From UMGS172 sp045636945 (lineage in GTDB: Bacteria > Bacillota > Clostridia > Oscillospirales > Acutalibacteraceae): DNA of 16,548 bases. The stretch's first letter is position 1. Every line of letters starts with the position of its first letter. The notes beneath the pieces were generated by a model. That model saw only the letters and a list, made by a program, of their open reading frames with translations, was not told the DNA's origin and ran no database searches. Of the stretch, positions 7,104 through 13,821 are shown piece by piece. A program made the translations under genes and the position numbers. Where the stretch lies: positions 1-16,548 of the forward strand of contig JAZTYO010000041.1 in the NCBI GenBank assembly GCA_045636945.1, read 5' to 3'.

Positions 7104-8212
7104 CAGTTGTCTTCTTTCTTTTTCTTAGAGGTGTTATCGGTCGCAAAGACCCAATTCTGCTGAATTCGGAAGCTGATAAAGAAAAGAATCGTATCAACCA
7201 CCATTTTAAGCAACGTTCTTACCATATCACCATCGGAACCGACAAGCATAGACAAGCCCTTTACCGACAGTGCCGACGTGGTAGCCAACGGTATTACAAG
7301 AAGTATGTATCTGAAGAGTGATTTAGTAATATTGCCCTCACCATGAAACACCTTGTTTCGGTTAAGCGTAAAGTTTATTACCGAGGAAATGCCTCTCGCA
7401 ATAAAGGTAGCCAACAGCTCGTCATACTTACCTGTAAACTCGTGATGGTCACCCGTAAACACGAATTTTAATGCAAGATAAAACAATATAAGCTCGATAA
7501 ACATACTGAAAAGCGAACTGAAAAGGAATGACAAAATCAGCTTGTATATTCTAATCGAGTCGACAATCGGTCTGAAATGTGAGGTATGATTGCCATCGAT
7601 ATAAACCGTATCTATTGTACGTTCAACGTACTCAATCGACTGCTTTTTTATTTCAAGCAGCATATTGGTTTCAAACTCGTAATGATTACCCTTTATCTCG
7701 ACAAAGCTTTCGAGATATCTTGCAGGTATTGCACGAAGACCGGTTTGGGTATCGGATATTTTAAGTCCGCAGAAAAGTCTGAAAACAAGTCTTGTAGCAC
7801 GGTTTCCGAAACGGCTTCTGAAAGGCACGTTTTTGGACGAGAAATCACGGCAACCCAAAACGACCTTATCGGTAGCAAACATCTCATCGACACAACCCTT
7901 TATGTCATTGGTGAGATGCTGTCCGTCACCGTCGATGGTAACGACACCCAACTTGCCCTTACGGTTTTTGAGGAAGAACTCAAAGCCCGTCCTCAATGCT
8001 GCACCCTTACCTCTGTTTCTTCGGTGGGTCAAGACCGTACACAGCGGATATCTCTCTTTATTAGGAAAATATTTTTTATACTCGGCATCCGAGCCATCAT
8101 CAATTACAACAATATCGTCAAAGCCGTTATCCTGAAGTTCGTTGATGAGATTCATCAGTTTTTCGTCAGGATTAAGCGACGGGATTATAACAGTAACGTT
8201 ATAATATTCCAC
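7103..8212 (-). CDS. Glycosyltransferase family 2 fused to GtrA-like membrane domain
   Basis: This 369-aa protein has a DPM1-like GT2 domain (about 1-215), then a GtrA-type membrane domain (about 225-355). GT2 evidence: TVIIPSLNPDEK (7-18), VVIDDGS (35-41), the basic RNRGKGAALRTGF (65-77), the metal-binding DGDGQH (94-99) and SDTQTGLRAIP (153-163). GtrA evidence: several hydrophobic helices with ARGISSVINFTLNRNKVF (272-289) and QQNWVF (351-356). Such fusions make a polyprenyl-phosphate sugar and are thought to help move it across the membrane; that role here is inferred. The start is GTG at 8212, supported by GAGGGGG 7 bases upstream. It is the first gene of the envelope operon, and its stop overlaps the glycosidase start by one base. 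The tail is lysine-rich. Confidence 0.9.
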   Translation of the reverse strand: MEYYNVTVIIPSLNPDEKLMNLINELQDNGFDDIVVIDDGSDAEYKKYFPNKERYPLCTVLTHRRNRGKGAALRTGFEFFLKNRKGKLGVVTIDGDGQHLTNDIKGCVDEMFATDKVVLGCRDFSSKNVPFRSRFGNRATRLVFRLFCGLKISDTQTGLRAIPARYLESFVEIKGNHYEFETNMLLEIKKQSIEYVERTIDTVYIDGNHTSHFRPIVDSIRIYKLILSFLFSSLFSMFIELILFYLALKFVFTGDHHEFTGKYDELLATFIARGISSVINFTLNRNKVFHGEGNITKSLFRYILLVIPLATTSALSVKGLSMLVGSDGDMVRTLLKMVVDTILFFISFRIQQNWVFATDNTSKKKKEDN

Positions 8213-8255
8213 CTGAACACCCCCTCGTTGTAAATCTACATAATTCGACTTGTAT

Positions 8256-8284
8256 ATTGTACCACTTTATTCCGTTAAATACAA
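8256..8284 (-). promoter_or_regulatory. Sigma-A promoter for the envelope operon
   Basis: The minus strand reads TTGTAT (8284-8279), a 17-base spacer, then TACAAT (8261-8256). The predicted start of transcription near 8249 leaves a leader of about 37 bases before the GTG at 8212. Confidence 0.65.
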
Positions 8285-8376
8285 GCAACAAATTTGTAAC
8301 AGTGCCGATATATTTTACCTAAAACGCATAAATTTTAAGAAAATACATATTTTTTAATAATATTTGCTTTTTACAA

Positions 8377-8405
8377 TTGACAAATATGTCACAAAGTATT
8401 ATAAT
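8377..8405 (+). promoter_or_regulatory. Consensus sigma-A promoter for serC
   Basis: TTGACA (8377-8382), a 17-base spacer, then TATAAT (8400-8405): a perfect consensus. The start of transcription should be near 8412, giving a leader of about 135 bases. This fits the strong codon bias of serC. Confidence 0.85.
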
Positions 8406-8511
8406 AAAAACATCGCGCAAGGGAAAAGTTTGTGAATTTTTTGTCAATATCCGAATTTCTCCAATTTTTGCGTAAACAAAGGTCACCGCACCTTATAAAC
8501 GGTAAGACAAC

Positions 8512-8546
8512 GCCACCAAATGATGTGGCACCAATGAAAGGATTGG
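8512..8546 (+). promoter_or_regulatory. Two hairpins in the serC leader, the second holding the ribosome site
   Basis: GCCAC (8512-8516) can pair with GTGGC (8525-8529). Directly after, CCAAT (8531-8535) can pair with ATTGG (8542-8546), placing the AAAGG ribosome site in the 6-base loop directly before the ATG. Both stems are short (5 bp). They may tune translation or be chance. Confidence 0.3.
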
Positions 8547-9641
8547 ATGAAAATGTACGATCGTATTTACAACTTCTCGGCAGGTCCTTCTATGCTTCCT
8601 GTCGCTGTCCTCGAAAAGTCGAGAGACGAACTTATGAACTATCAGGGCTCGGGTATGAGCGTTATGGAAATGAGCCACCGTTCCAAGGTTTATGATGTTA
8701 TCATCAAGGAAGCTGAGGCTCTTCTCCGCGAGGTTATGAACATCCCCGACAACTATAAGGTATTGTTCCTTCAGGGCGGTGCTTCTCAGCAGTTTGCTTC
8801 GGTTCCTATGAACCTTCTCAAGACCGGCGTTGCCGATTACATAGTAACCGGTCAGTTCTCGGGTAAGGCATACAAGGAAGCTCAGAAGTACTCTGACAAG
8901 ATCAACCTTGCTGCTACCACCAAGGAAGAGAACTTCACCCGTATCCCCCGTCAGGAAGAATTGAAGCTCACTCCCAACGCTGACTACGTTCACATCTGCT
9001 TCAACAACACCATTTTCGGTACCAAGTGGGACTACATCCCCGATACCGGCGACGTTCCGCTGGTTGCCGATATGAGCTCCTGCATTTTGTCTGAGCCTGT
9101 TGACGTTTCCAAGTTCGGCCTTATCTATGCCGGTGCACAGAAGAACGTTGCTCCTGCAGGTCTTACCATCGTAATCGTACGTGAGGACCTTATGCGTGAC
9201 GAGCTTCCCGCTTATGTTCCCACCGTTTGCAGCTACAAGGTTATGGCTGAGAACGAGTCTATGTACAACACTCCTCCCTGCTGGCCTATCTACATTTGCA
9301 AGCTCGTTCTCGATTGGATTAAGGAAATCGGCGGTCTTACCGCAATGAAGGCTATGAACGAGAAGAAGGCAAAGCTTCTTTACGATTGCCTCGATTCGAG
9401 CAAGTTGTTCAAGAACCCCGTTAACCCTGCCTGCCGTTCTATGATGAACGCCACCTTCCGCGCAGAGGATGACGAAATCAACGCTAAGTTTGTTAAGGAG
9501 GCAACCGCAAACGGTATGTCTAACCTTAAGGGTCACCGTTCGGTTGGCGGTATGCGTGCTTCTATCTACAACGCAATGCCTTACGAGGGTGTTGAAAAGT
9601 TGGTTAGCTTCATCAAGAAGTTCGAAGCAGAAAACCTCTAA
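8547..9641 (+). CDS. serC: Phosphoserine aminotransferase
   Basis: SerC (364 aa, typical length) is the PLP-dependent enzyme that converts 3-phosphohydroxypyruvate and glutamate to phosphoserine in serine synthesis, in the cytoplasm. Seen: YNFSAGPSMLP (8-18), MEMSHRS (40-46), LFLQGGASQQF (73-83), CFNNTIFGTKW (151-161), the PLP-lysine segment YAGAQKNVAPAGL with Lys199, and the C-terminal GHRSVGGMRASIYNAMP (329-345). ATG 8547 lies 5 bases after AAAGG; ATG 8553, two codons on, is a possible alternative. Codon use is highly biased to C-ending codons (GAC, AAC, ATC), as in abundant proteins. Many Firmicutes have serA next to it; here serC stands alone between its own promoter and a terminator, so serA must lie elsewhere. 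Confidence 0.95.
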   Translation: MKMYDRIYNFSAGPSMLPVAVLEKSRDELMNYQGSGMSVMEMSHRSKVYDVIIKEAEALLREVMNIPDNYKVLFLQGGASQQFASVPMNLLKTGVADYIVTGQFSGKAYKEAQKYSDKINLAATTKEENFTRIPRQEELKLTPNADYVHICFNNTIFGTKWDYIPDTGDVPLVADMSSCILSEPVDVSKFGLIYAGAQKNVAPAGLTIVIVREDLMRDELPAYVPTVCSYKVMAENESMYNTPPCWPIYICKLVLDWIKEIGGLTAMKAMNEKKAKLLYDCLDSSKLFKNPVNPACRSMMNATFRAEDDEINAKFVKEATANGMSNLKGHRSVGGMRASIYNAMPYEGVEKLVSFIKKFEAENL

Positions 9642-9657
9642 TTATCACAAATCAAGC

Positions 9658-9699
9658 AAAAAGCCTTGTGTCAAAACGACACAAGGCTTTTTTGTTTTT
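9658..9699. terminator. Bidirectional terminator between serC and ywlG
   Basis: GCCTTGTGTC (9663-9672) pairs with GACACAAGGC (9678-9687) around a 5-base loop, flanked by As on the left and Ts on the right (9688-9693, then more Ts). It can end serC transcription on the plus strand and, with the A-run at 9658-9662, the ywlG operon on the minus strand. Confidence 0.9.
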
Positions 9700-9711
9700 G
9701 TTCTCTTTTAA

Positions 9712-10260
9712 TTACAGCAAACTATCATCATAAACCGCACGGCAGCCACCGATGAATTTAGCTCTCGTCCTTGCGGCGGTGAGTATTGCATCACCAATCG
9801 ACTTTACCGAAAGACGAACCGGTACGGCAACAGGTTTCAAGTGCATACCGATAAGGGTCTGACCAATGTCAAGACCTGCATCGGCACGGATTCCCTCAAC
9901 TGCAACAGGGTCTTTGAACTGCTTACAGCAAGTCGTTGCAAACGAGCCACCTGCCTTAGGCTGAGGCACAACGTTGACGATATCAAGCCCCAGACGGTCG
10001 GCCAATTCTCGTTCGATAATAATGGCTCTGTTGAGATGCTCACAGCATTGGGCAGCAAGGTATACTCCCTTTTCGTTCAACACCTCGAGCATAGCCTTTA
10101 CAACCTGCTCTGCAACCTCAGGTACCGATTGTGTGCCTATTTTATTACCCGTAATTTCACTTGTCGAGCAACCAACAACTAGAATCTGTCCTTTTTTGAG
10201 ATTGCCAAGCTCAACTATTTCATTAACAGCCGTTTTGGCCTCTAATATAAAATCACTCAT
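9712..10260 (-). CDS. ywlG: YwlG/DUF436 family protein (TIGR01440)
   Basis: The 182-aa protein belongs to a conserved Firmicutes family whose molecular function is not established. It aligns well with remembered B. subtilis YwlG: VVGCSTSEITGNKIGTQS near residue 30, QCCEHLNRAIIIERELADR (71-89), PKAGGSFAT (101-109) and RADAGLDIGQTLIGMHLKPV (125-144). Conserved Cys, Glu and His residues in the first two segments suggest a ligand or metal site, but this is inference. I chose ATG 10260 because AAGAG lies 8 bases upstream; the in-frame GTG at 10269 lies within that spacing. It begins 11 bases after the stop of the nucleotidyltransferase, so the two are probably one operon. In B. subtilis ywlG lies near glyA and upp, unlike here. 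Confidence 0.9.
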   Translation of the reverse strand: MSDFILEAKTAVNEIVELGNLKKGQILVVGCSTSEITGNKIGTQSVPEVAEQVVKAMLEVLNEKGVYLAAQCCEHLNRAIIIERELADRLGLDIVNVVPQPKAGGSFATTCCKQFKDPVAVEGIRADAGLDIGQTLIGMHLKPVAVPVRLSVKSIGDAILTAARTRAKFIGGCRAVYDDSLL

Positions 10261-10271
10261 CAGAATCACTC

Positions 10272-11141
10272 TTAAAATTCGTATTTTCCTTCGTCACAAA
10301 GGGCCTTGATTGCCGAAACAACACCTTCAAGGTCTTCCTTGTATGTAACGCCGTACCACTTATCCTCAGCAACGTATACCCTTGCCTTCTTCTCGCCCGA
10401 TTTCAAGCGTTTGTCAACAACTGCAGGGAGATAACATTCCGACTTCATCTCGTTACCCTTCTCCTTGAGGAACTCAACGAAATCCTCCTCGATATATTTG
10501 AATAATTCGGGAGTAAAGCCCCACATATTCATAGATACGATGGTATCGGGCTGTAACTTTCCAACCGAGCCATCCTCACGGATAAACGAGCAGTCACTTG
10601 CAATTTTGGTATGCTCGTCAACATCAACCAAATATCCGTTTTCAACACTGCAAACACCACGGGAAACATATCCGTTTTCAGTCACGGTGTTGATAAGCTT
10701 AAAGCCAACCATACAGAAATCATCCGAAGCATCAAGACCCTCGCTGACCTTTTGGAAGGCCGAAGCACCGTAGAAATCGTCGGCATTAATAACGGCAAAC
10801 GGAGTGTTTACAACGTCCTTACAGCAAAGCACTGCATGTGCAGTACCCCAAGGCTTTTCGCGACCTTCAGGGACCGAGAAACCCTCGGGGAGCTTATCCA
10901 ACTCCTGAAAAACATACTCTACCGGCAAAACCTTTTCAACACGGGCACCGACGGTGGCCTTGAATTCGGCCTCGATTGCGTGCTTGATAACAAAAACTAT
11001 CTTGGTAAAGCCTGCTCTTTTAGCATCATATACCGAAAAATCAAGAATTGCCTGACCGTTGGGACCAACGGCTGCAACCTGCTTGAGTCCTCCAAAACGG
11101 CTGCCCATACCTGCAGCCATAACAATTAACGTTTTATCCAT
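10272..11141 (-). CDS. Sugar-phosphate nucleotidyltransferase
   Basis: This 289-aa protein of the NTP-transferase fold couples a nucleotide to a sugar or alcohol phosphate in the cytoplasm. Seen: the nucleotide-binding signature MAAGMGSRFGGLKQ (8-21), with the G-x-G-x-R...K pattern, KPWGTAHAVL (96-105), the metal-binding NADDFYG (119-125) and a late WYGVTYKEDLEGV segment. The signature differs from GalU and RmlA, so no specific sugar is assigned; related proteins are common in gut Clostridia and Bacteroides without known substrate. ATG 11141 has GGAGGA about 6 bases upstream; the ORF upstream of it has no such support. It has its own promoter with a leader of about 115 bases and precedes ywlG by 11 bases. 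A role supplying an activated sugar for envelope glycans, perhaps used by the nearby GT2 operon, is speculative. Confidence 0.88.
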   Translation of the reverse strand: MDKTLIVMAAGMGSRFGGLKQVAAVGPNGQAILDFSVYDAKRAGFTKIVFVIKHAIEAEFKATVGARVEKVLPVEYVFQELDKLPEGFSVPEGREKPWGTAHAVLCCKDVVNTPFAVINADDFYGASAFQKVSEGLDASDDFCMVGFKLINTVTENGYVSRGVCSVENGYLVDVDEHTKIASDCSFIREDGSVGKLQPDTIVSMNMWGFTPELFKYIEEDFVEFLKEKGNEMKSECYLPAVVDKRLKSGEKKARVYVAEDKWYGVTYKEDLEGVVSAIKALCDEGKYEF

Positions 11142-11262
11142 AATAATTCCTCCTGTGTTTTGACCAATATACCACAAACACTATTGTTTTGAAAGGTAAA
11201 ATCGGCTTGTTTGGGGTAAAAAAGTCAAAACTGCAAATTTATTATATATTCGTTTTGCAAAC

Positions 11263-11291
11263 ATTGTACTACAAAACCCATAAAAAGTCAA
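11263..11291 (-). promoter_or_regulatory. Sigma-A promoter for the nucleotidyltransferase-ywlG operon
   Basis: The minus strand reads TTGACT (11291-11286), a 17-base spacer, then TACAAT (11268-11263). It starts 20 bases after the stop of the phosphodiesterase gene, with no terminator visible between, so read-through from that gene is possible. Confidence 0.75.
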
Positions 11292-11310
11292 TCAACCGAG
11301 ATTTGCACTG

Positions 11311-11790
11311 CTATTTATATACATCCAAAAGTGACGGCATTATACCTGCCGACGATATATCAACTATGGCATAGCTCTCTCTGCCCTCTCGCGGACCGCT
11401 CAGTGCACCGGGATTGATAATATAAATGCCGTCACGGTATTCCTCTTTTGCGGCGTGGGTGTGACCGTAAAGCACCAACGTTGCACCAACGTTGCGTGCC
11501 GTTTCATAAAGCCTTTCGGTTCCGTATTTGGCATTATGTCGATGCCCGTGGGTATAAATCACCTTAACCCCCTCGACAACCGTTTCACCGTACGATGGAT
11601 AAACCGAATTCCAATCACAGTTGCCCGAAACTATATAAAACGTCTTATCGGGATAAAATATCTTCATCTCGTCTACTGCTTCAACACCATCTCCGAGGTA
11701 AAACACCTTTTTTATATCGTTGTGACGGTCAAGCACCGTTTCCAAAGCACGTCGGTTGCCGTGGCAGTCAGACAAAACAATTATACGCAT
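11311..11790 (-). CDS. yfcE: YfcE/MJ0936-type metallophosphoesterase
   Basis: This compact cytoplasmic two-metal phosphodiesterase (159 aa; family about 155-185) has activity on model phosphodiesters in relatives but an unknown natural substrate. The metal ligands are all visible: D8 and H10 (LSDCHGN), D34 (YLGDG), N57 (SGNCDW), H81 (YTHGHRH) and H110 with H112 (YGHTHAA). The ATG at 11790 has AAAAAGG about 9 bases upstream; the in-frame ATG at 11799 overlaps that site. A longer open frame continues upstream to 12072 but runs antisense through the divergent small gene and is not credible. Its promoter overlaps the start of the divergent small-protein cassette. In many Firmicutes this gene follows rph-rdgB; here it is alone. 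The symbol is given for the family. Confidence 0.9.
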   Translation of the reverse strand: MRIIVLSDCHGNRRALETVLDRHNDIKKVFYLGDGVEAVDEMKIFYPDKTFYIVSGNCDWNSVYPSYGETVVEGVKVIYTHGHRHNAKYGTERLYETARNVGATLVLYGHTHAAKEEYRDGIYIINPGALSGPREGRESYAIVDISSAGIMPSLLDVYK

Positions 11791-11835
11791 AAAGTCCATC
11801 CTTTTTAAGTAATCACACAAGCTGTCATAACATAT

Positions 11836-11864
11836 ATTGTATAAGAAAAGAGGTGCATTTTCAA
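11836..11864 (-). promoter_or_regulatory. Sigma-A promoter for yfcE overlapping the divergent small gene's start
   Basis: The minus strand reads TTGAAA (11864-11859), a 17-base spacer, then TACAAT (11841-11836), for a start of transcription near 11829. The -35 box touches the ATG at 11864 and the spacer covers the ribosome site of the plus-strand gene, so the two directions cannot be transcribed fully independently. Confidence 0.65.
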
Positions 11865-12067
11865 TGGATGAAAAGCAAATCGAAAAAATGATTTCAATGG
11901 CGGCCAAAAAGCTCGGAATGACACCCGAACAGTTAAAAGAATCGGCTATGTCGGGCAACGTTGACGGGATTCTGTCAAAAATGGACAGTTCCTCTGCCGA
12001 TAAGGTGCGTTCGGTTATGTCGGATAAAAAGTTAGTCGACGACCTTACCAACAAATTCAAGAAATAA
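11864..12067 (+). CDS. Small conserved-looking protein 1 of a three-gene cassette
   Basis: The 67-aa soluble, charged protein, starting MDEKQIEKMISMAAKKLGM, is probably all helical; I do not recognise a family. A short segment MTPEQLKESAMSGNVDGIL reads like a helical bundle with a turn, followed by a Ser/Lys-rich stretch and a C-terminal amphipathic helix LVDDLTNKFKK. There is no signal peptide or cysteine. ATG 11864 has AGAGGTG 8 bases upstream, and the codon pattern looks coding. The next gene starts 20 bases after its stop, with its own ribosome site. Together with the two following genes it forms a tight co-directional cassette. Confidence 0.75.
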   Translation: MDEKQIEKMISMAAKKLGMTPEQLKESAMSGNVDGILSKMDSSSADKVRSVMSDKKLVDDLTNKFKK

Positions 12068-12087
12068 CACATAGAGGTGAAGGGAAA

Positions 12088-12441
12088 ATGGACGATATTG
12101 CCGGTAAGCTTTCGGAGTTTTTGCAGGACCCCGAATCTATGTCTAAGCTAAAAAGCGTTGCCGAAAACCTTTTAGGCAACCAAAATGAGCAAAACGACAG
12201 CCAAAGCTCGTCGGCAAGTGAACCGTTTTCCCTTCCCGATGGCTTTGATATCGGGAAAATGATGGGATTGATGTCGGTCTTCAAAAATCAAAAGCAAGAC
12301 CACCGTTCTGAGCTTTTGCTTGCCTTAAAACCGCATTTATCCGAACACCGACGCGAAAAGGTAGACCAAGCAGTAAAGCTTCTGAAAATAATAGCCTTGT
12401 TGCCCGTTTTACGCGAACAAGGCTTGTTGGATATATTTTAG
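12088..12441 (+). CDS. Small protein 2 of the cassette
   Basis: The 117-aa soluble protein's family is not recognised. The N-terminal 30 residues (MDDIAGKLSEFLQDPESMSK, then a helix to LLGN) form a predicted helical unit, followed by a Ser/Gln/Asn-rich linker (about 31-45). A C-terminal helical domain contains FDIGKMMGLMSVF, RSELLLALKPHLSEHRREKV and a hydrophobic end KIIALLPVLREQGLLDIF. The start is ATG 12088 with GAGGTGAAGGG upstream. The stop lies 11 bases before the third gene. The pattern of a Leu/Met-rich C-terminal helix suggests a protein-protein or membrane-peripheral contact, but nothing defines the function. Confidence 0.78.
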   Translation: MDDIAGKLSEFLQDPESMSKLKSVAENLLGNQNEQNDSQSSSASEPFSLPDGFDIGKMMGLMSVFKNQKQDHRSELLLALKPHLSEHRREKVDQAVKLLKIIALLPVLREQGLLDIF

Positions 12442-12452
12442 GCGGTGACAGT

Positions 12453-12857
12453 ATGGCTCCAAATCAGCAAAAATCCACCGAACAAATGCAACGCGATGCC
12501 GAACGTCGGATACGCGAGATGCAACAAAGGTCTAACCGTATGGTAACAGGCAACGATATGCCACCCGTACCGAATTTTATAAGAACCAACAACCGACAAG
12601 CGCATACCGAAAGCCGTCATCCGATGCAAAAACCACCTAACGAGCCTTTAAATGAACCACCACAAAAGACAACACCCAACAAAAGCACAGGCGGACTTTT
12701 AAGTCGGTTTAAGGGGCTCGACATTTTGAAAATGTTTAATTTTCAAAACATAAAGCTCGACAGTGATGTGCTTGTAATAATCGCACTTATCTTCCTTCTG
12801 TCTACCGAAGACACCGACGAGCTGTTGTTATTAGCGCTGGTTTACATAATGTTGTGA
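12453..12857 (+). CDS. Small protein 3 of the cassette, C-terminal membrane segment
   Basis: The 134-aa protein's family is not recognised. Seen: a charged Gln/Arg/Met-rich helical N-terminus (1-30), a Pro/Asn/Thr-rich disordered middle (about 35-78) and a C-terminus with two hydrophobic runs, about 106-116 and 123-134, separated by the acidic STEDTDE. It ends at YIML with no tail. This could be a short membrane hairpin or a single re-entrant anchor, with the N-terminus in the cytoplasm. ATG 12453 follows GGCGGTG with about 5 bases of spacing. Its TGA stop is one base from the stop of the convergent rsmA, and no terminator lies between. Confidence 0.75.
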   Translation: MAPNQQKSTEQMQRDAERRIREMQQRSNRMVTGNDMPPVPNFIRTNNRQAHTESRHPMQKPPNEPLNEPPQKTTPNKSTGGLLSRFKGLDILKMFNFQNIKLDSDVLVIIALIFLLSTEDTDELLLLALVYIML

Positions 12858-12858
12858 T

Positions 12859-13707
12859 TTACTCAAGTCCGTTAAACACTGCCGACAGCTGTTCCATAGT
12901 CAAGGCTTCGGCTCTGACCGTTTCAGGTAAACCCGCCGACAGTAAAGCATTGCGGACCGAATCTTTGGACCAACGTCCCAATGCGCTGACCGAATTAACC
13001 AACGTTTTTCTTCTCTGACCGAATGCAGCACGGACAAAATCAAAGAAGCCCTGCTCGTCAGAAAGCTTTATGGGAGACTCGGGTCTTACGTCGAGACGGA
13101 TGACCGAGCTGTCAACGTTAGGTGGCGGCATAAATGAACCTCGCGACACATTAAATAACACGTCAGGCTGACTGTAATAGTTGACAGCAACCGTTACAGC
13201 ACCTGCATCGCGGCTACCAACATCGGCACAGATACGGTCGGCCGCTTCTTTTTGCACCATAACAGTAATCGAGGTTATCGGCAACCTGTTTTCAAGCAAC
13301 ATCATAATGATGGGGGATGTTATATAATACGGCAGATTAGCACACACCGAGACCTTTTTACCCTTGAATCTTTCCTCGATAATCTTCATAATATCAAGCT
13401 TCATACAGTCGCCAAAGATTATTTCGACGTTGTCAAACTCGGACAAGGTTTCGGGCAACACAGATCTCAGTCTTTCATCTATCTCAATACAAACAACGTT
13501 TTTGGTGCGTTTAGCAAGCTCGGCAGTAAGAACTCCGATACCCGGTCCAATCTCTATTACGGCTTCTTCCCCATTCTGTATTGCACTTTCAGCCATTTTC
13601 GGACAAACCGACGGATTTATAAGAAAGTTTTGCCCCAAACTCTTTTTAAATGAAAACCCGTTTTTTGAAAGTACTTCTTTGATTGTCTTGGGATCGGTCA
13701 GTTGCAT
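12859..13707 (-). CDS. rsmA: 16S rRNA (adenine1518/1519-N6) dimethyltransferase
   Basis: RsmA/KsgA (282 aa, typical) uses S-adenosylmethionine to dimethylate two adjacent adenines in the 3' end hairpin of 16S rRNA late in 30S assembly. Seen: FKKSLGQNFL (20-29), the SAM-binding VIEIGPGIGVLTAELA (50-65), the IEIDERL acidic loop (74-80), the catalytic NLPYYITSP (124-132), FMPPPNVDS (192-200) and FGQRRKTLVNS (229-239). ATG 13707 has AAGGAG 7 bases upstream. The upstream region shares about 115 bases with the divergent permease; I cannot assign its promoter with confidence. It converges with the small-protein cassette with only one base between the stops. The usual partner rnmV is not adjacent in this window. 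Confidence 0.96.
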   Translation of the reverse strand: MQLTDPKTIKEVLSKNGFSFKKSLGQNFLINPSVCPKMAESAIQNGEEAVIEIGPGIGVLTAELAKRTKNVVCIEIDERLRSVLPETLSEFDNVEIIFGDCMKLDIMKIIEERFKGKKVSVCANLPYYITSPIIMMLLENRLPITSITVMVQKEAADRICADVGSRDAGAVTVAVNYYSQPDVLFNVSRGSFMPPPNVDSSVIRLDVRPESPIKLSDEQGFFDFVRAAFGQRRKTLVNSVSALGRWSKDSVRNALLSAGLPETVRAEALTMEQLSAVFNGLE

Positions 13708-13749
13708 AAACGTACTCCTTAAAAAAATGTTAATTTTTTCAACAAAAAC

Positions 13750-13778
13750 TTGAAATCGTAAATTATAAGAATTATAAT
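13750..13778 (+). promoter_or_regulatory. Sigma-A promoter for the AI-2E family permease
   Basis: TTGAAA (13750-13755), a 17-base spacer, then TATAAT (13773-13778), for a predicted start of transcription near 13785, about 37 bases before the ATG. Confidence 0.8.
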
Positions 13779-13821
13779 ATTTATAATAAGTATAGAATGT
13801 TCACCCTTTTGGAGGTTACTA

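Larger units (their letters stand above)
8222..8546. other. Divergent intergenic region between the envelope operon and serC
   Basis: This 325-base AT-rich stretch contains no credible gene. It holds the minus-strand promoter for the glycosyltransferase operon (8256-8284), the plus-strand promoter for serC (8377-8405) and the serC leader (about 8412-8546) with two small hairpins near its 3' end. Between 8285 and 8376 I see only AT-rich sequence without a clear repeat. Confidence 0.7.

Noticed and set aside
7586..8233. Open frame (215 aa) on the plus strand opposite the GT2-GtrA gene
   Set aside because: Antisense shadow; the minus frame has clear GT2 motifs.
8412..8546. T-box or amino-acid riboswitch before serC
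   Set aside because: No T-box sequence (TGGNACCGCG type) or terminator is present; only short hairpins.
8493..9536. Long open frame (347 aa) on the minus strand opposite serC
   Set aside because: It is a shadow of the codon bias in serC; serC itself has every family motif, and the antisense product shows no domain pattern.
11822..11850. Sporulation-type promoter (CATAACATA) before the small-protein cassette
   Set aside because: The -10-like element resembles a sigma-K box, but the matching upstream element is absent at the right distance, so it is not called.
11791..12072. N-terminal extension of yfcE to 253 aa
   Set aside because: The extension is antisense to the small gene at 11864-12067, lacks family similarity and is not needed; a ribosome site supports the ATG at 11790.
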